Shown here: one piece after another, positions 46,406 to 58,719 of the stretch | Position numbering within the stretch: the first letter of the stretch is position 1 | Layout: each line of letters opens with the position of its first letter | DNA from: Serratia nevei | GTDB taxonomy: Bacteria > Pseudomonadota > Gammaproteobacteria > Enterobacterales > Enterobacteriaceae | Direction: 5' to 3' | DNA: 64,000 nt | NCBI RefSeq assembly: GCF_037948395.1 | Contig: NZ_CP149940.1 | Coordinates: forward strand, 4,588,001-4,652,000 | The notes under the pieces: generated by a model | Seen by the model: the letters and a program-made list of their open reading frames with translations, nothing else | What the model was told of the DNA's origin: nothing | Databases searched by the model: none | Program-made: the position numbers and the translations under genes

Positions 46406-47227
46406 TTACAGCGTTTTGAACAGCTCGCGGATCAGGCGCATGAAATCGTCCGCCGCCAGCGCCGCGCAGCTGAGCGTTTGTTCATGGGAGAGCGGCGTAT
46501 CCGACAGCCCTTCGGCGTAGTTGGTCATCGCGGATACCACCAGCACCTTGAGGCCGCAGTGGCGCGCCGTCAGGACTTCCGGCACGATCGACATCCCCAC
46601 CACGTCGCAGCCCAGGGTCTGCATCATGCGGATCTCCGCCGGCGTTTCGAAATTCGGCCCGGTGTAGGCGGCGAATACCCCTTCCGCCAGCGGGATGCCC
46701 GCGCTTTCGGCCACCGCCGCCAGCTGGGCGCGCAGATCGCGATCGTAGGCGTTTGCCAGGCTGAAGAAGCGCGGCCCGAAGCGCTCGTCGTTGGCGCCGA
46801 CCAGCGGCGATTCCGGCATGAAGTTGATGTGATCGGTAATGGCCACCAGGCTGCCCGGCGCCACCGAGCGGCGCAGCGAACCAGCGGCGTTGGTCGCCAG
46901 CAGGAATTCGCAGTCCAGCAGTTTGAAGGTGCGCACCGCGGTGGTCATCACCTGCATGCCGCGCCCTTCATAGAAATGACCGCGCCCTTTCATGCACAAT
47001 ACCGGTACGCCCTCCAGCTTGCCGGCGACCAGCTGCCCGGCATGGCCGGCGACGCCGCTCACCGGAAAGCCCGGCAGCTCCGCGTAGTCGATGGTGACGG
47101 TTTCGGTCATCACCTCCGCCAGGGCGCCAAGCCCGGAGCCGAGAATCAAGGCCGCTTTCGGCTGGAAATCCGGCAGGCGTGCGCGGACGACATCGGCGCA
47201 GGTAAAAGCATCTTCTTGATTAAACAT
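46406..47227 (-). CDS. xapA: Purine-nucleoside phosphorylase, XapA type
   Basis: This 273-residue trimeric-type purine nucleoside phosphorylase runs from the ATG at 47227, which has a GAAAGAGAG site. Motifs are LGSGLGAL, GKLEGVPVLCMKGRGHFYEG, the conserved NAAGSL and TGPNFETPAEIRM. XapA of E. coli splits xanthosine, inosine and guanosine with phosphate. The gene order regulator-xapA-xapB, with a divergent LysR gene, supports XapA over a general phosphorylase. Confidence 0.9.
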   Translation of the reverse strand: MFNQEDAFTCADVVRARLPDFQPKAALILGSGLGALAEVMTETVTIDYAELPGFPVSGVAGHAGQLVAGKLEGVPVLCMKGRGHFYEGRGMQVMTTAVRTFKLLDCEFLLATNAAGSLRRSVAPGSLVAITDHINFMPESPLVGANDERFGPRFFSLANAYDRDLRAQLAAVAESAGIPLAEGVFAAYTGPNFETPAEIRMMQTLGCDVVGMSIVPEVLTARHCGLKVLVVSAMTNYAEGLSDTPLSHEQTLSCAALAADDFMRLIRELFKTL

Positions 47228-47364
47228 CGTATTCTCTCTTTCAGCGGGGGATAATAATCCCCATAGTAGAGAGCGAGGCTCAGCCGAGACCAATACATTC
47301 TTGGCGGCCGATTTATTCCATTTACCTATAAGTTGAGCTGCGTCACAAGGAGACGATATCCCGG

Positions 47365-48276
47365 ATGAATCAGCCCCATGCCCTGCCCGATCCCGGCCGG
47401 ATTAACTTCCGCCTGCTGCACTATTTCCGCGTGGTGGCGGAAGAGATGAACTTCACCCAGGCGGCTCGGCGGCTGAATATGTCACAGCCGCCGCTCAGCA
47501 AGCACATCAAGGAGTTGGAGAGCCAGCTCGGCGTGGTGCTGTTCAAACGCACCACCCGCTCCATGACGCTGACGCCGGCCGGCCGCACGCTGCTGCGCAA
47601 CGTCGAGCGGCTGCTGGATCAGGCCGACAGCGCGCTGCATCAGGTGCAACAGATGGGGCGCGGCGAAGGCGGCCACATGGTGGTCGGCATGGTCGGCACC
47701 TCGGCCTGGGGCGGCCTGATCGCGGCGCTGCGGCGGTTCAGCGAGCAAAGCGCCGGCGTCACCTGGTCGTTGAACGAGCTGACGCCCAGCCAGCAAATCG
47801 CCGCGCTGCAAAAGCGGCATATCGATATCGGGGTCTGGCGAGAGGCGCAGCAGCAGACGCTGCCGGGGTTGACCTGCCAACGGTTGGCAAGCGAAAGCAT
47901 CGCCGTGGTGCTGCCGCTCGATCATCCGCTGGCGCAGCAGGAAAACATCCCGCTGGCGGCGCTGCAGAACGATAGCTTCATCGTGCTGCCGCCGCATGAG
48001 GCCAGCCTGGGGCTGTATCTGCACAATCTGTGTCTGCAGCAAGGATTCTTGCCGGACGTCGCTTATCAGGTCAACGAGCCGCAAACCCTGCTGGCGCTGG
48101 TGGCGGAAGGCTGCGGCATTACGCTGCTGCCGGACAGCTACGGCCGCATTCCGTGGCCCGGCGTCCGCTTTTGCTCGCTGCAACAGGCGCCGCCGGCAGA
48201 TCTGTATGCGGTTTACCGCGCCGACAGCATCACACCGGTGGTGCAGGCCTTTTTGGAGATGCTGCGGGCGCCGTAA
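47365..48276 (+). CDS. xapR: LysR-family regulator, XapR-like
   Basis: The 303-residue LysR protein has a winged helix in which NFTQAARRLNMSQPPLSKHI lies near 28-47, and a ligand-binding domain. It diverges from xapA with 137 bases between, as xapR activates xapAB on xanthosine in E. coli (though there the gene is downstream). GGAG precedes the ATG at 47365. Name transferred from context; a different ligand is possible. Confidence 0.75.
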   Translation: MNQPHALPDPGRINFRLLHYFRVVAEEMNFTQAARRLNMSQPPLSKHIKELESQLGVVLFKRTTRSMTLTPAGRTLLRNVERLLDQADSALHQVQQMGRGEGGHMVVGMVGTSAWGGLIAALRRFSEQSAGVTWSLNELTPSQQIAALQKRHIDIGVWREAQQQTLPGLTCQRLASESIAVVLPLDHPLAQQENIPLAALQNDSFIVLPPHEASLGLYLHNLCLQQGFLPDVAYQVNEPQTLLALVAEGCGITLLPDSYGRIPWPGVRFCSLQQAPPADLYAVYRADSITPVVQAFLEMLRAP

Positions 48277-48293
48277 GCGGCCCGCAGCGCAGA

Positions 48294-49709
48294 TTACATC
48301 GTCGGCTGCACCATCAGCTGGCCGGCGGTGCCGCGATCGGCCATTTCCAGCGTCTGGCTGTAATACAGGAACGGGAAGTGTTCGGAGGTAGGTTGGTTGA
48401 AATACACCAGCAGCTCGACGTCGCCATCGACCCAGACGGTGTCCTTCCAGCCACGATCTTCCGCCATCGGCTGCGCGCCGTTGACGCGTTTGATCAGGAA
48501 CTGCACGCCCTGAATATGGAACGACTGCGGCGTATCCGCATGAATGTTCCAGCGTTCCCAGGTGCCTTGCTGCGCCTGCACGTCGATGCGGTTCATGTCC
48601 CAAATCGCGCCGTTGATGCCAACGCCGCCGTCGCCCAGGCGGAAATCGCGGGTGCGGCTGGCGCTGCCGTCCAACAGCTGATCCGCCAGCAGGCGCATCG
48701 GCAGGTTGTCGGTCACCAGCGGCAGCAGGCCGGTCGGGCGCAGCGTCAGCACCTGGGTGGACACCAGAATGCTCGACGGCTCGAACAGGCCACGCAGGCG
48801 ATCCATGATGCCCGCAGCTTCACCGGCGGTGATGGTCACCTCGTCGCCCTTCGACATGTCGATCAGCACTTCCCGGCGTTCGCCCGGCGCCAGCGACAGC
48901 TGCTGCACCGCGACCGGCGCGGGCAGGAAGCCCTGATCGCTGGCGATCACGTTGAATGGGCGCCCGTCGCTGAGCTGCAGGGTATAGCGGCGCGCGTTGG
49001 AGGCGTTAAGCAGGCGCAAACGCACCCAGCCGCGCGACACTTCGACATACGGGTTTTGCACGCCGTTGACCAACAGCGTATCGCCGACGAAGCCGCCCTG
49101 CGACGGCGCATCGTATTGCGGCGTGCCGAAGTTATCGAAGCGCTTGTCCTGAATGATCAGCGGGAAATCGTCGACGCCGTAGTGGTTGGGCAGCGGCAGC
49201 GCTTTGCTGACGGCATCTTCCACCAGCCACAGCCCGGCCAGCCCGTTGTAAACGTGCGGCGCCATGCGGTTCGGCGTGTTGGCGTGGTACCAGCAGGTGG
49301 CTGCCGCCTGACGAATAGGCAGCACCGGCGACCAGTCGACGTTCGGCGACATCATGCGCGGCGCGCCGCCCATCAGCGTGCCCGGCACCTGCAGCCCGCT
49401 GACGGTCATCGCCACCGGCTCCTGCAGGCGGTTGCTGTAGATCAGCTTGACGTCGTCGCCGCTGTAAACCCGCACCGTCGGCCCCAAATACATGCCGTTG
49501 ACGCCCCACACCGCCGCTTTGCGGTTATCCATAAACGCCCAGTGGGCACGCTGCAGGGTCAGGAACAGCGGCTGACCGCGGCGAGACTCCAGCAGCGGCG
49601 GAATGGGTAATGGGGTCTGCGTTCCGCTCGCCTCTGCCCTCAGCGGCACGGCGCTCGCGCACAGCGCCAGGCCCGATGCCTGTAAAAACTGACGTCGACT
49701 GAGTGACAT
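48294..49709 (-). CDS. ftsP: Cell division protein FtsP (SufI), Tat substrate
   Basis: The 471-residue cupredoxin-repeat protein (E. coli 470) begins with a twin-arginine signal SLSRRQFLQASGLALCASAV. Three multicopper-oxidase-like domains follow, but the copper-binding histidine motifs are degraded, as known for FtsP. It stabilises the divisome under stress in the periplasm. The start is the ATG at 49709; 20 further upstream codons are not coding. It follows plsC as in E. coli. Confidence 0.95.
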   Translation of the reverse strand: MSLSRRQFLQASGLALCASAVPLRAEASGTQTPLPIPPLLESRRGQPLFLTLQRAHWAFMDNRKAAVWGVNGMYLGPTVRVYSGDDVKLIYSNRLQEPVAMTVSGLQVPGTLMGGAPRMMSPNVDWSPVLPIRQAAATCWYHANTPNRMAPHVYNGLAGLWLVEDAVSKALPLPNHYGVDDFPLIIQDKRFDNFGTPQYDAPSQGGFVGDTLLVNGVQNPYVEVSRGWVRLRLLNASNARRYTLQLSDGRPFNVIASDQGFLPAPVAVQQLSLAPGERREVLIDMSKGDEVTITAGEAAGIMDRLRGLFEPSSILVSTQVLTLRPTGLLPLVTDNLPMRLLADQLLDGSASRTRDFRLGDGGVGINGAIWDMNRIDVQAQQGTWERWNIHADTPQSFHIQGVQFLIKRVNGAQPMAEDRGWKDTVWVDGDVELLVYFNQPTSEHFPFLYYSQTLEMADRGTAGQLMVQPTM

Positions 49710-49841
49710 ATTTTCTCCATGAAAAGCAATAACTAAACCGTGTGCAAAACCCAAACGCCCGCCAATCAAGATTAGCAGGCGCTCAGGCGTTAACGGCGCT
49801 GAACGCCAATTAAAAACGTATTCTTTGAAGCCGGTAGACTC

Positions 49842-50576
49842 TTATTTTTTGGCGGCGTTGCGCTGGGCGACTTCGGCGTCCAATTCGGCGATCTTCGCCT
49901 CCATCAGCTCGCGGCAATGGGCCGCCAGCTCGCGCACGTTTTCTTTGCCGTATTTGCTGGTATCCACCGGCGCCAACATCTCGACGATCACATGACCGTT
50001 ATTCCAGCGATTAAGATTTATATTACCGCTGGTGGTCGATACGCAGATCGGCACAATCGGCACGCCGGCGGCGATGGCCGCGTGGAACGCGCCGGTTTTA
50101 AACGGCATCAGCCCGCGACCGCGGCTGCGGGTCCCTTCCGGGAACATCCAGATCGAAATGTCTTTCTTTTTGAACTGCTCCGCCACCTGGGCGATGGTGC
50201 CATGCGCCTTGGCGCGATTATCACGATCTATCAGCAGATTACCGGTCAGCCAATACAGCGGGCCGAAAAACGGGATCCACACCAGACTTTTTTTACCGAC
50301 GGTCACGGTGCGCGGCTGCACGATATTCGAGGCCGTCACCATGTCGTAGTTATTTTGGTGGTTAGCGATATAGATGCAGTTGCCGTTGTTGGCCGCATCG
50401 GCCGGCACGCGGGTTTCAACCTTGATGCCGAACAGCGTCGACAGGCGGCCGAAAAGGTGGCCGAAGGTCGCCACATGGCGGGGATTGCGCGGGCTGAACA
50501 AGCAATAAACAGAACCGAAAATACACACCAGAATACAGAAAAGAGTGGCGAGAACGGCACGCAAAATCAATAACAT
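49842..50576 (-). CDS. plsC: 1-acyl-sn-glycerol-3-phosphate acyltransferase
   Basis: The 244-residue membrane acyltransferase shows HX4D at H73-D78 (ANHQNNYD) and the substrate motif MFPEGTRSRGRG. The N-terminal hydrophobic anchor (LLILRAVLATLFCILVCIFG) fits. It makes phosphatidic acid in the inner membrane. It lies between parC and ftsP as in E. coli. Confidence 0.96.
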   Translation of the reverse strand: MLLILRAVLATLFCILVCIFGSVYCLFSPRNPRHVATFGHLFGRLSTLFGIKVETRVPADAANNGNCIYIANHQNNYDMVTASNIVQPRTVTVGKKSLVWIPFFGPLYWLTGNLLIDRDNRAKAHGTIAQVAEQFKKKDISIWMFPEGTRSRGRGLMPFKTGAFHAAIAAGVPIVPICVSTTSGNINLNRWNNGHVIVEMLAPVDTSKYGKENVRELAAHCRELMEAKIAELDAEVAQRNAAKK

Positions 50577-50822
50577 AACAACCTCATTAGCACACTGCCA
50601 ACGCAGTTTACTTCGCTGCGCAGATTCCTTTACTCATTATTTGCCGGCCAGGCGATAAGCACGCCGATGTCGCCTGCCTTTCTCGCTATTTTCCCGCCAG
50701 CCGGCAATACGCACAATAATTTTATGCGCAGAAATGTTAACTATTTGGAAAATAAACGCCAGCAAAAATAAATAAGGCGGCCACAGCATGCTGCGACCGC
50801 CCGTTAACGCTAGCGCCAACGC

Positions 50823-53096
50823 TTACTCTTCGCTGTCGCCGCCCGACGCCCGCACCGGCGCATCCACTTCAACGCGATCGATACGCTGCAGTCCGCGCGG
50901 CAGCTGGGTGCCCTTGCGACCGCGCTCTGCACGGAACTTCTGCAGATCTTCCGGCCGCAGCGTCAGCTTGCGTTTGCCGACGTGCAGCGTGACGGACGCC
51001 TGCGGCGGCAGCACGAACAGCCAGGCCAGCTTGTCTTCACCGGCCGCCGCCTGGGCTGCCGGAATGGAGACGATCTTGTTGCCTTTGCCCTTCGACAGCT
51101 GCGGCAGATCGGCAACCGGGAACATCAGCATGCGCCCGGCGGCGGTGATCGACAGCAGCATGTCGTCTGCGCCGTGGATCTCCATCGGCGGCAGCGCCCT
51201 GGCGTTGTCCGGCAGCGTGATCATCACCTTGCCGGCGCGGTTGCGCGCCACCAGATCGTTGAAGGTGCAAACGAAGCCGTAACCGGCATCGGACGCCATC
51301 AGCAGCTTCTGGTCGTCGGCCGCCATCAGCACCTGCTCAATGGTGGCGCCCGGCGGCGGCGTCAGCTTGCCGGTCAGCGGCTCGCCCTGCCCGCGCGCCG
51401 AAGGCAGCGTCATCGGATCGAGCGCGTAGCTGCGCCCGGTGGAGTCGATGAACACCACCGGCTGGTTGCTCTTGCCGCGCGCCGCGCCGCGGAAGCTGTC
51501 GCCGGCCTTGTAGCTCAGGCCGGCCGGATCGATGTCGTGGCCCTTGGCGCTGCGCACCCAGCCCATTTCAGACAGCACGATGGTCACCGGCTCGGACGGC
51601 ACGAAGTCGTGCTCGCTCATCGCCTTGGCTTCCGCACGCTCGGTCAGCGGCGAACGGCGATCGTCGCCGTAGGTCTGCGCGTCGGCCTGGATCTCTTTCT
51701 TAATCAGCGTGTTCAGCTTGCGCTCGGACGCCAGTAGCGCCTGCAGCTGATCGCGCTCTTTCGCCAGCTCATCCTGCTCGCCGCGGATCTTGACCTCTTC
51801 CAGCTTGGCCAGGTGACGCAGTTTCAGCTCGAGGATCGCTTCCGCCTGGGTGTCGGAGATGCCGAAACGCTGCATCAGCACCGGCTTCGGTTCATCCTCG
51901 CTGCGGATGATGTGGATCACCTCGTCGATGTTGAGGAACGCCACCAGCAAACCTTCGAGGATATGCAGGCGTTTCAGCACTTTCTCGAGGCGGTAGTTCA
52001 GGCGGCGGCGCACCGTGTCGCGACGGTAGGCCAGCCATTCGGTGAGGATCTCCACCAGCCCTTTGACCTGCGGGCGGTTATCCAGACCGATCATGTTCAT
52101 GTTGATGCGGTAGCTGCGCTCCAGATCGGTGGTGGCGAACAGGTGGTTCATCACCTGTTCCAGATCGATACGGTTGGAGCGCGGCACGATCACCAGACGC
52201 GTCGGGTTTTCGTGGTCGGATTCATCGCGCAGATCTTCGACCATCGGCAGCTTCTTGGCGCGCATCTGGCTGGCGATCTGCTCCAGCACCTTGGCTCCGG
52301 ACACCTGATGCGGCAAGGCGGTGATCACCGCGCTGCCGTCTTCTTTCTTCCACACGGCGCGCATGCGCACCGAGCCGCGGCCGCTCTGGTAAATTTTGCG
52401 GATTTCATCGCGCGGGGTGATGATCTCGGCTTCAGTCGGGAAGTCCGGCCCCTGCACGAATTCGAGCAGGTCATCGAGCGAGGCGCCCGGCTTGTCGAGC
52501 AGCGCCACCGCCGCCGCCGCGACTTCGCGCACGTTGTGCGGCGGAATGTCGGTCGCCATGCCGACGGCGATGCCGGTGGTGCCGTTCAGCAGGATATTCG
52601 GCAGGCGCGCCGGCAACATCTTCGGCTCTTGCAACGTGCCGTCAAAGTTCGGGATCCAGTCGACGGTGCCCTGCCCCAGCTCGGCCAGCAGCACTTCGGC
52701 GTATTTGGAAAGGCGCGATTCGGTATAACGCATCGCCGCAAACGACTTGGGATCGTCCGGCGCCCCCCAGTTCCCCTGGCCGTCCACCAGCGGATAGCGG
52801 TACGAGAACGGCTGCGCCATCAGCACCATGGCTTCATAACACGCGCTGTCGCCGTGCGGGTGGTATTTACCCAGCACGTCGCCCACGGTACGGGCGGATT
52901 TCTTGAATTTGGCGCTGTTGTTCAGCCCCAGCTCAGACATGGCGTAGATGATGCGGCGTTGTACCGGCTTCAAACCGTCGCCAATGTACGGCAACGCCCG
53001 ATCCATGATGACGTACATGGAATAGTTCAGATAGGCGTTTTCAGTGAATGTGTGCAGCGGTAAACGCTCTACACCGTCATGAGTCAGATCACTCAT
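50823..53096 (-). CDS. parC: DNA topoisomerase IV subunit A
   Basis: The 757-residue subunit has the breakage-reunion domain with the catalytic tyrosine at 124 ([10 protein letters not shown]) and a C-terminal beta-pinwheel. Compared with E. coli it has four extra residues near the N-terminus. The fluoroquinolone-related serine (S84, E. coli S80) and glutamate (E88, E. coli E84) are both of the sensitive type. It separates linked daughter chromosomes with ParE, encoded at 55339. Confidence 0.97.
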   Translation of the reverse strand: MSDLTHDGVERLPLHTFTENAYLNYSMYVIMDRALPYIGDGLKPVQRRIIYAMSELGLNNSAKFKKSARTVGDVLGKYHPHGDSACYEAMVLMAQPFSYRYPLVDGQGNWGAPDDPKSFAAMRYTESRLSKYAEVLLAELGQGTVDWIPNFDGTLQEPKMLPARLPNILLNGTTGIAVGMATDIPPHNVREVAAAAVALLDKPGASLDDLLEFVQGPDFPTEAEIITPRDEIRKIYQSGRGSVRMRAVWKKEDGSAVITALPHQVSGAKVLEQIASQMRAKKLPMVEDLRDESDHENPTRLVIVPRSNRIDLEQVMNHLFATTDLERSYRINMNMIGLDNRPQVKGLVEILTEWLAYRRDTVRRRLNYRLEKVLKRLHILEGLLVAFLNIDEVIHIIRSEDEPKPVLMQRFGISDTQAEAILELKLRHLAKLEEVKIRGEQDELAKERDQLQALLASERKLNTLIKKEIQADAQTYGDDRRSPLTERAEAKAMSEHDFVPSEPVTIVLSEMGWVRSAKGHDIDPAGLSYKAGDSFRGAARGKSNQPVVFIDSTGRSYALDPMTLPSARGQGEPLTGKLTPPPGATIEQVLMAADDQKLLMASDAGYGFVCTFNDLVARNRAGKVMITLPDNARALPPMEIHGADDMLLSITAAGRMLMFPVADLPQLSKGKGNKIVSIPAAQAAAGEDKLAWLFVLPPQASVTLHVGKRKLTLRPEDLQKFRAERGRKGTQLPRGLQRIDRVEVDAPVRASGGDSEE

Positions 53097-53411
53097 TACT
53101 CAATTATCCTCAGACCGTGGCTTGGCAATCCCTGGACGACAATAAGGCATCGCTTGTCGATTCTGCCCGCGATAGTAACCCATCTGCGGGGTGGCTGTCA
53201 CAGTTGGCGCAAGGATCGCCGGCCGAAGGCGCTGTCGCCGGAGCGTTTAGGCAAAATTCCACCGTGATTGTTGATTAAGAATCAACACTGTTGTGCCTGC
53301 CGTCACGTTTTTACTTGCCTGGCCAACGATTACACTCTCGTTCAGCAAGCTGTTTTTGCGCACCGCAGCGGAAAACGGCATCTATCTTAACTCTGACGGG
53401 AGCCGCAAAAG
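53097..53411. other. parC-mdaB intergenic region with palindrome
   Basis: This 315-base divergent region has no gene. It contains a perfect palindrome TGTTGATT-AAG-AATCAACA at 53269-53287, which may be an operator or hairpin for mdaB, 125 bases before its start. Confidence 0.5.
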
Positions 53412-53993
53412 ATGAGCAATATCCTGATTATCAACGCTAAAAAGCAATTCGGCCATTCCAACGGCGAACTCAACCAAACCCTGAGCGACGTGGCGGAAAG
53501 CTTCCTGCGCGATCTGCAGCACGATGTGCAGGTCACGGTGGTCGACGACGGCTATGACATTGAGGCCGAGGTGCAGAAATACCTGTGGGCCGATGCGGTC
53601 ATCTATCAGATGCCGGGTTGGTGGATGGGCGAGCCGTGGATCCTGAAAAAATACATCGACGAAGTGTTCACCGCCGGCCACGGCAGCCTGTACGCCAGCG
53701 ATGGCCGCACCCGCTCCGACGCCGGCAAGAAGTACGGTTCCGGCGGCCTGATTCAGGGTAAAAAATACCTGCTGAGCCTGACCTGGAACGCCCCGCTCGA
53801 GGCTTTCACCGATCCGAACCAGTTCTTCCACGGCGTCGGCGTCGACGGCGTTTACCTGCACTTCCACAAGGCCAACCAGTTCCTGGGGATGGAAGCCTTA
53901 CCGACCTTTATCTGCAATGACGTGATAAAACAACCGGATATCGAAACGGACATCGCACGTTATCGCGAGCATCTGGCGGAAATTTTTGCTTAA
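53412..53993 (+). CDS. mdaB: NADPH:quinone oxidoreductase MdaB
   Basis: The 193-residue flavodoxin-fold protein (same length as E. coli MdaB) contains NILIINAKKQFGHSNGELNQ and YQMPGWWMGEPWILKKYIDE. It reduces quinones with two electrons, with FAD and NADPH, in protection from oxidative stress. ygiN follows after 33 bases in the same direction, as in E. coli. Confidence 0.95.
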   Translation: MSNILIINAKKQFGHSNGELNQTLSDVAESFLRDLQHDVQVTVVDDGYDIEAEVQKYLWADAVIYQMPGWWMGEPWILKKYIDEVFTAGHGSLYASDGRTRSDAGKKYGSGGLIQGKKYLLSLTWNAPLEAFTDPNQFFHGVGVDGVYLHFHKANQFLGMEALPTFICNDVIKQPDIETDIARYREHLAEIFA

Positions 53994-54026
53994 CTGGCAG
54001 CGAAGGGCTTAACCAACGAGGTAATG

Positions 54027-54335
54027 ATGATCACCGTAATCGCAGAAATCAAAGTCAAACCCGGCCACCGCGCCACCGTGTTACAAGCCATTGAAAAACT
54101 GGTGCCGCTGGTGCTGGCGGAAGAAGGCTGCGGCGAATACACGCCGATGGTAGACAGCCACACCCAGGCCCCCTGGCAGAAACTGTCGCCGGACTCGGTG
54201 TTTATGCTGGAAAAATGGCAAAGCCAGGCGCATCTGGAAAAACACCTGCAGATCGACCATATGCTCAAGCACCGCGAGACCATCAAGGACTACGTGCTGG
54301 GTACCGAGATCTACGTGCTGGAAAACGCGCTGTAA
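54027..54335 (+). CDS. ygiN: Quinol monooxygenase YgiN
   Basis: The 102-residue ABM-fold protein begins MITVIAEIKVKPGHRATV and has HLEKHLQIDHM near its end. E. coli YgiN is 104 residues and oxidises menadiol, forming a quinone cycle with MdaB. Of two adjacent ATGs I choose the second because GAGG is then five bases away. Confidence 0.93.
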   Translation: MITVIAEIKVKPGHRATVLQAIEKLVPLVLAEEGCGEYTPMVDSHTQAPWQKLSPDSVFMLEKWQSQAHLEKHLQIDHMLKHRETIKDYVLGTEIYVLENAL

Positions 54336-54340
54336 TCCCC

Positions 54341-55255
54341 TCAGAGGCCCTCTGCGGCCTCTGGCGGTTCTCCCTCAAGGCGGGCGCTGACGTAGTCGAG
54401 AAAACAGGTGAGGCGCGCCGCCAGCTGGGCGTCGTGGTAATACACCGCGTGGATCGGTTGACGCACGTCCAGCGTTTCCCGCACCAGCAGCGGCACCAGC
54501 CTGCCCGCTTCCCGATCGCGTCGCGTCATAAAGTCCGCCAGCTGGACAATGCCCGCCCCGCGCAGCGCCAATTCACGCAGCGTCTCCCCGCTGGAGGCCG
54601 AGATCGTCGGTTCGATGGCGAAATGCCGCGCCTGCCGGTGGCGTAGCGGCCACTGGTTCAGCGACTCCGGATAAGTGAATCCCAACAGGCAATGGCGGTG
54701 CAGATCCTCCACGCCGCGTGGTTCGCCATGCCGTTGCAGGTAATCCGGGCTGGCGAGAATGCGCAACCGGCTGTTGCCCAGCAGGCGCGCGTGCAGCGTA
54801 GAGTCGCGCAGCGCGCCGATGCGGATCGCGATGTCGGCGCGTTTCTCCAGCAGGTCGATATTGCGATCGTCGGTGTCCAGCTCCAGCTCAATCTGCGGAT
54901 AACGGCGGCGGAACTCCGCCACCATCGGCACCAGCACGTGCGCCATGAAAGGGGCGGCGGCGTTGACCCGCAGCCGACCGGCGGGCAGCCGGCGCCGCAG
55001 CGCCATGAGTTCTTCGGCCTGATCCACCGAACGGAGGATTTCGCGCGCAGGCGCCAGGAAGCTCAGCCCTTCTTCGGTCAGGCTCAGGCGACGCGTGGTG
55101 CGGCGCAAGAGCGTAGCGTCGAGCTTCGTTTCCAGACGGCTGAGTGCGCGGCTGACGCCGGAGGTGGTTTGGCCGAGCCGATCGGCGGCGGCGGTGACCG
55201 AACCGCTGTCGACCACCGCCGTGAACGCCAGCAGCTCTTCAAGGGTGATCTTCAC
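54341..55255 (-). CDS. LysR-family regulator
   Basis: The 304-residue LysR protein has its N-terminal winged helix with VTAAADRLGQTTSGVSRALS near 22-41 and a C-terminal effector domain. It converges on ygiN; a stem (AGAGGCC/GGCCTCT, 54343-54362) overlaps its 3' end and may act as terminator for both. The target is not evident. CrgA-like members of this subfamily repress neighbouring quinone reductases, so mdaB-ygiN is one candidate. Confidence 0.87.
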   Translation of the reverse strand: MKITLEELLAFTAVVDSGSVTAAADRLGQTTSGVSRALSRLETKLDATLLRRTTRRLSLTEEGLSFLAPAREILRSVDQAEELMALRRRLPAGRLRVNAAAPFMAHVLVPMVAEFRRRYPQIELELDTDDRNIDLLEKRADIAIRIGALRDSTLHARLLGNSRLRILASPDYLQRHGEPRGVEDLHRHCLLGFTYPESLNQWPLRHRQARHFAIEPTISASSGETLRELALRGAGIVQLADFMTRRDREAGRLVPLLVRETLDVRQPIHAVYYHDAQLAARLTCFLDYVSARLEGEPPEAAEGL

Positions 55256-55338
55256 GCGGTTCGCCCCAGGTTGACGGGCGCCGCATGCAACGCCCTGCGG
55301 GAAAGCAGGCCCAGCGTTTCACCGGGCCAGGGTCAGGC

Positions 55339-57240
<1,902 letters not shown>

Positions 57241-57280
57241 TTATTTTTTCGTGGTTAAAGGGAGGTGCCGGAACGGTCCG

Positions 57281-57865
57281 TCAGACCGCGTTTAGCCCTA
57301 AAAAATCCACAATCTGGGGGAAGTAGTGCTCGAAACCGACGAAGGCGTGGTTTCCACCCGACTCCACCGTTTGCCGACACGCGGTGTAATACGCCACTGC
57401 CTGGCCGTAATCGAGAATTTCATCGCCCGTTTGCTGCAGCAGCCAGATTAAATCCGGCGACTCCAAGGGATCGATCTGCATCACTTTCAGATCGTAAACG
57501 TGACGAGACTCTAACACATATTGCTGGCCGGTGTAGGGGTTCTCGTTGGCGCCGAGATAGTCGACCAGCAGCTCAAACGGCTTGACCGCCGGGTTGACCA
57601 CCACCGCCGGCAGCGAAAAACACTGCGACAGCCAGGTGGCGTAATAGCCGCCGAGCGAAGAGCCGACCAACCCGAGCGTTTGGCCGGCGCGCTCCAGCAC
57701 CAGATTCTCCAGCATCTCGGCGGCCTCCGCCGGAAAAGCCGGCAGCTGCGGCACCAGCATCTGGATATCGGGATGGTGCTCAGCCAGCCAGGCCTTGAAG
57801 GCCACCGCCTTGGCCGACTGCGGCGAGCTGTTGAAACCGTGCAGGTAGAGCAATGTCGAAGGCAT
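57281..57865 (-). CDS. yqiA: YqiA-family esterase
   Basis: The 194-residue alpha/beta-hydrolase (E. coli 193) starts [20 protein letters not shown]. The nucleophile is S70 in GSSLGGYYA and a GGNHAF histidine lies near the end. E. coli YqiA hydrolyses short acyl esters. The start overlaps the cpdA stop as TGATG. Confidence 0.93.
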   Translation of the reverse strand: MPSTLLYLHGFNSSPQSAKAVAFKAWLAEHHPDIQMLVPQLPAFPAEAAEMLENLVLERAGQTLGLVGSSLGGYYATWLSQCFSLPAVVVNPAVKPFELLVDYLGANENPYTGQQYVLESRHVYDLKVMQIDPLESPDLIWLLQQTGDEILDYGQAVAYYTACRQTVESGGNHAFVGFEHYFPQIVDFLGLNAV

Positions 57866-58692
57866 CAGTATCCATCCGAGTCCATATCGGGGCGGAAATC
57901 GTCGTTTTCCAGGCGGAACACCTGCGTCTCGACGCGGCCATCCGGCAACAGATCGAGGTAGCGCCAGCCGGGGGAGACGTCGTCGATGGTGAAGTTCGTG
58001 CAGTGCGGCTTGAATTGCACGCAGGTCGAGGGCGTCGCCAAAAGGCGCCGGCCCTGCCATTCCAGATCCAGATCCTGGTGAATGTGCCCGCACACTACGG
58101 TATTCACTTTCGGATAACGCAGCAAGATCGCACCCAGCATATGCGGGTTGCGCAGGCTGTGCTGATCAAGCCAGGTACAGCCGGAAGGCAGCGGATGATG
58201 GTGCAGCAGCAACAACGTATAGCGCTCGGGGTGAGCCTGCAGGCAGCGCTCCATCCACTCGAGCTGGTATTCGCTCAATTCGCCGTGCGGCACGCCGAAC
58301 ACCTGGCTGTCCAACATCAGCACCTGCCAGTTATCGCCCAGCAGCACCTGTTTGGAAGGCGCGATACCGGCGGCGGCCAACGCGTCGACCATCGCCGGTT
58401 GAAAATCGTGGTTACCCGGCAGCCACACGCAGGGGGCCGGCAGTTGCGCGATGCCGGCGGCGAAGTGGCGGTACGCCTCCTGCGAATGATCCTGCGCCAA
58501 ATCTCCCGTGGCGACGATCAAGTCGACATCGCGGCGCTGCGCCTGGATGGCGTCCAGCACCGCGTGATAGCTGCGATAGGTATTGATGCCGAGCAACGTC
58601 TCGTGTTCGCCGGCAAAAAGGTGGGTATCTGTTATTTGTAGAATCCTGACCGCGGCCCCACTCGCCACGGGCAGTTTAAACAGGCTTTCCAA
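57865..58692 (-). CDS. cpdA: 3',5'-cyclic-AMP phosphodiesterase CpdA
   Basis: The 275-residue calcineurin-type phosphoesterase, same length as in E. coli, has the metal motifs [24 protein letters not shown] and LLLHHHPL, with CGHIHQD near the end. It breaks down cyclic AMP and so tunes CRP-controlled genes such as the scr operon. Overlaps yqiA by one base. Confidence 0.95.
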   Translation of the reverse strand: MESLFKLPVASGAAVRILQITDTHLFAGEHETLLGINTYRSYHAVLDAIQAQRRDVDLIVATGDLAQDHSQEAYRHFAAGIAQLPAPCVWLPGNHDFQPAMVDALAAAGIAPSKQVLLGDNWQVLMLDSQVFGVPHGELSEYQLEWMERCLQAHPERYTLLLLHHHPLPSGCTWLDQHSLRNPHMLGAILLRYPKVNTVVCGHIHQDLDLEWQGRRLLATPSTCVQFKPHCTNFTIDDVSPGWRYLDLLPDGRVETQVFRLENDDFRPDMDSDGY

Positions 58693-58719
58693 ATGGTGTC
58701 CTTTGTTATTTCAGTCTGT

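Noticed and set aside
51813..53063. 416-codon frame opposite parC
   Set aside because: Antisense shadow of parC without a ribosome site or domain.
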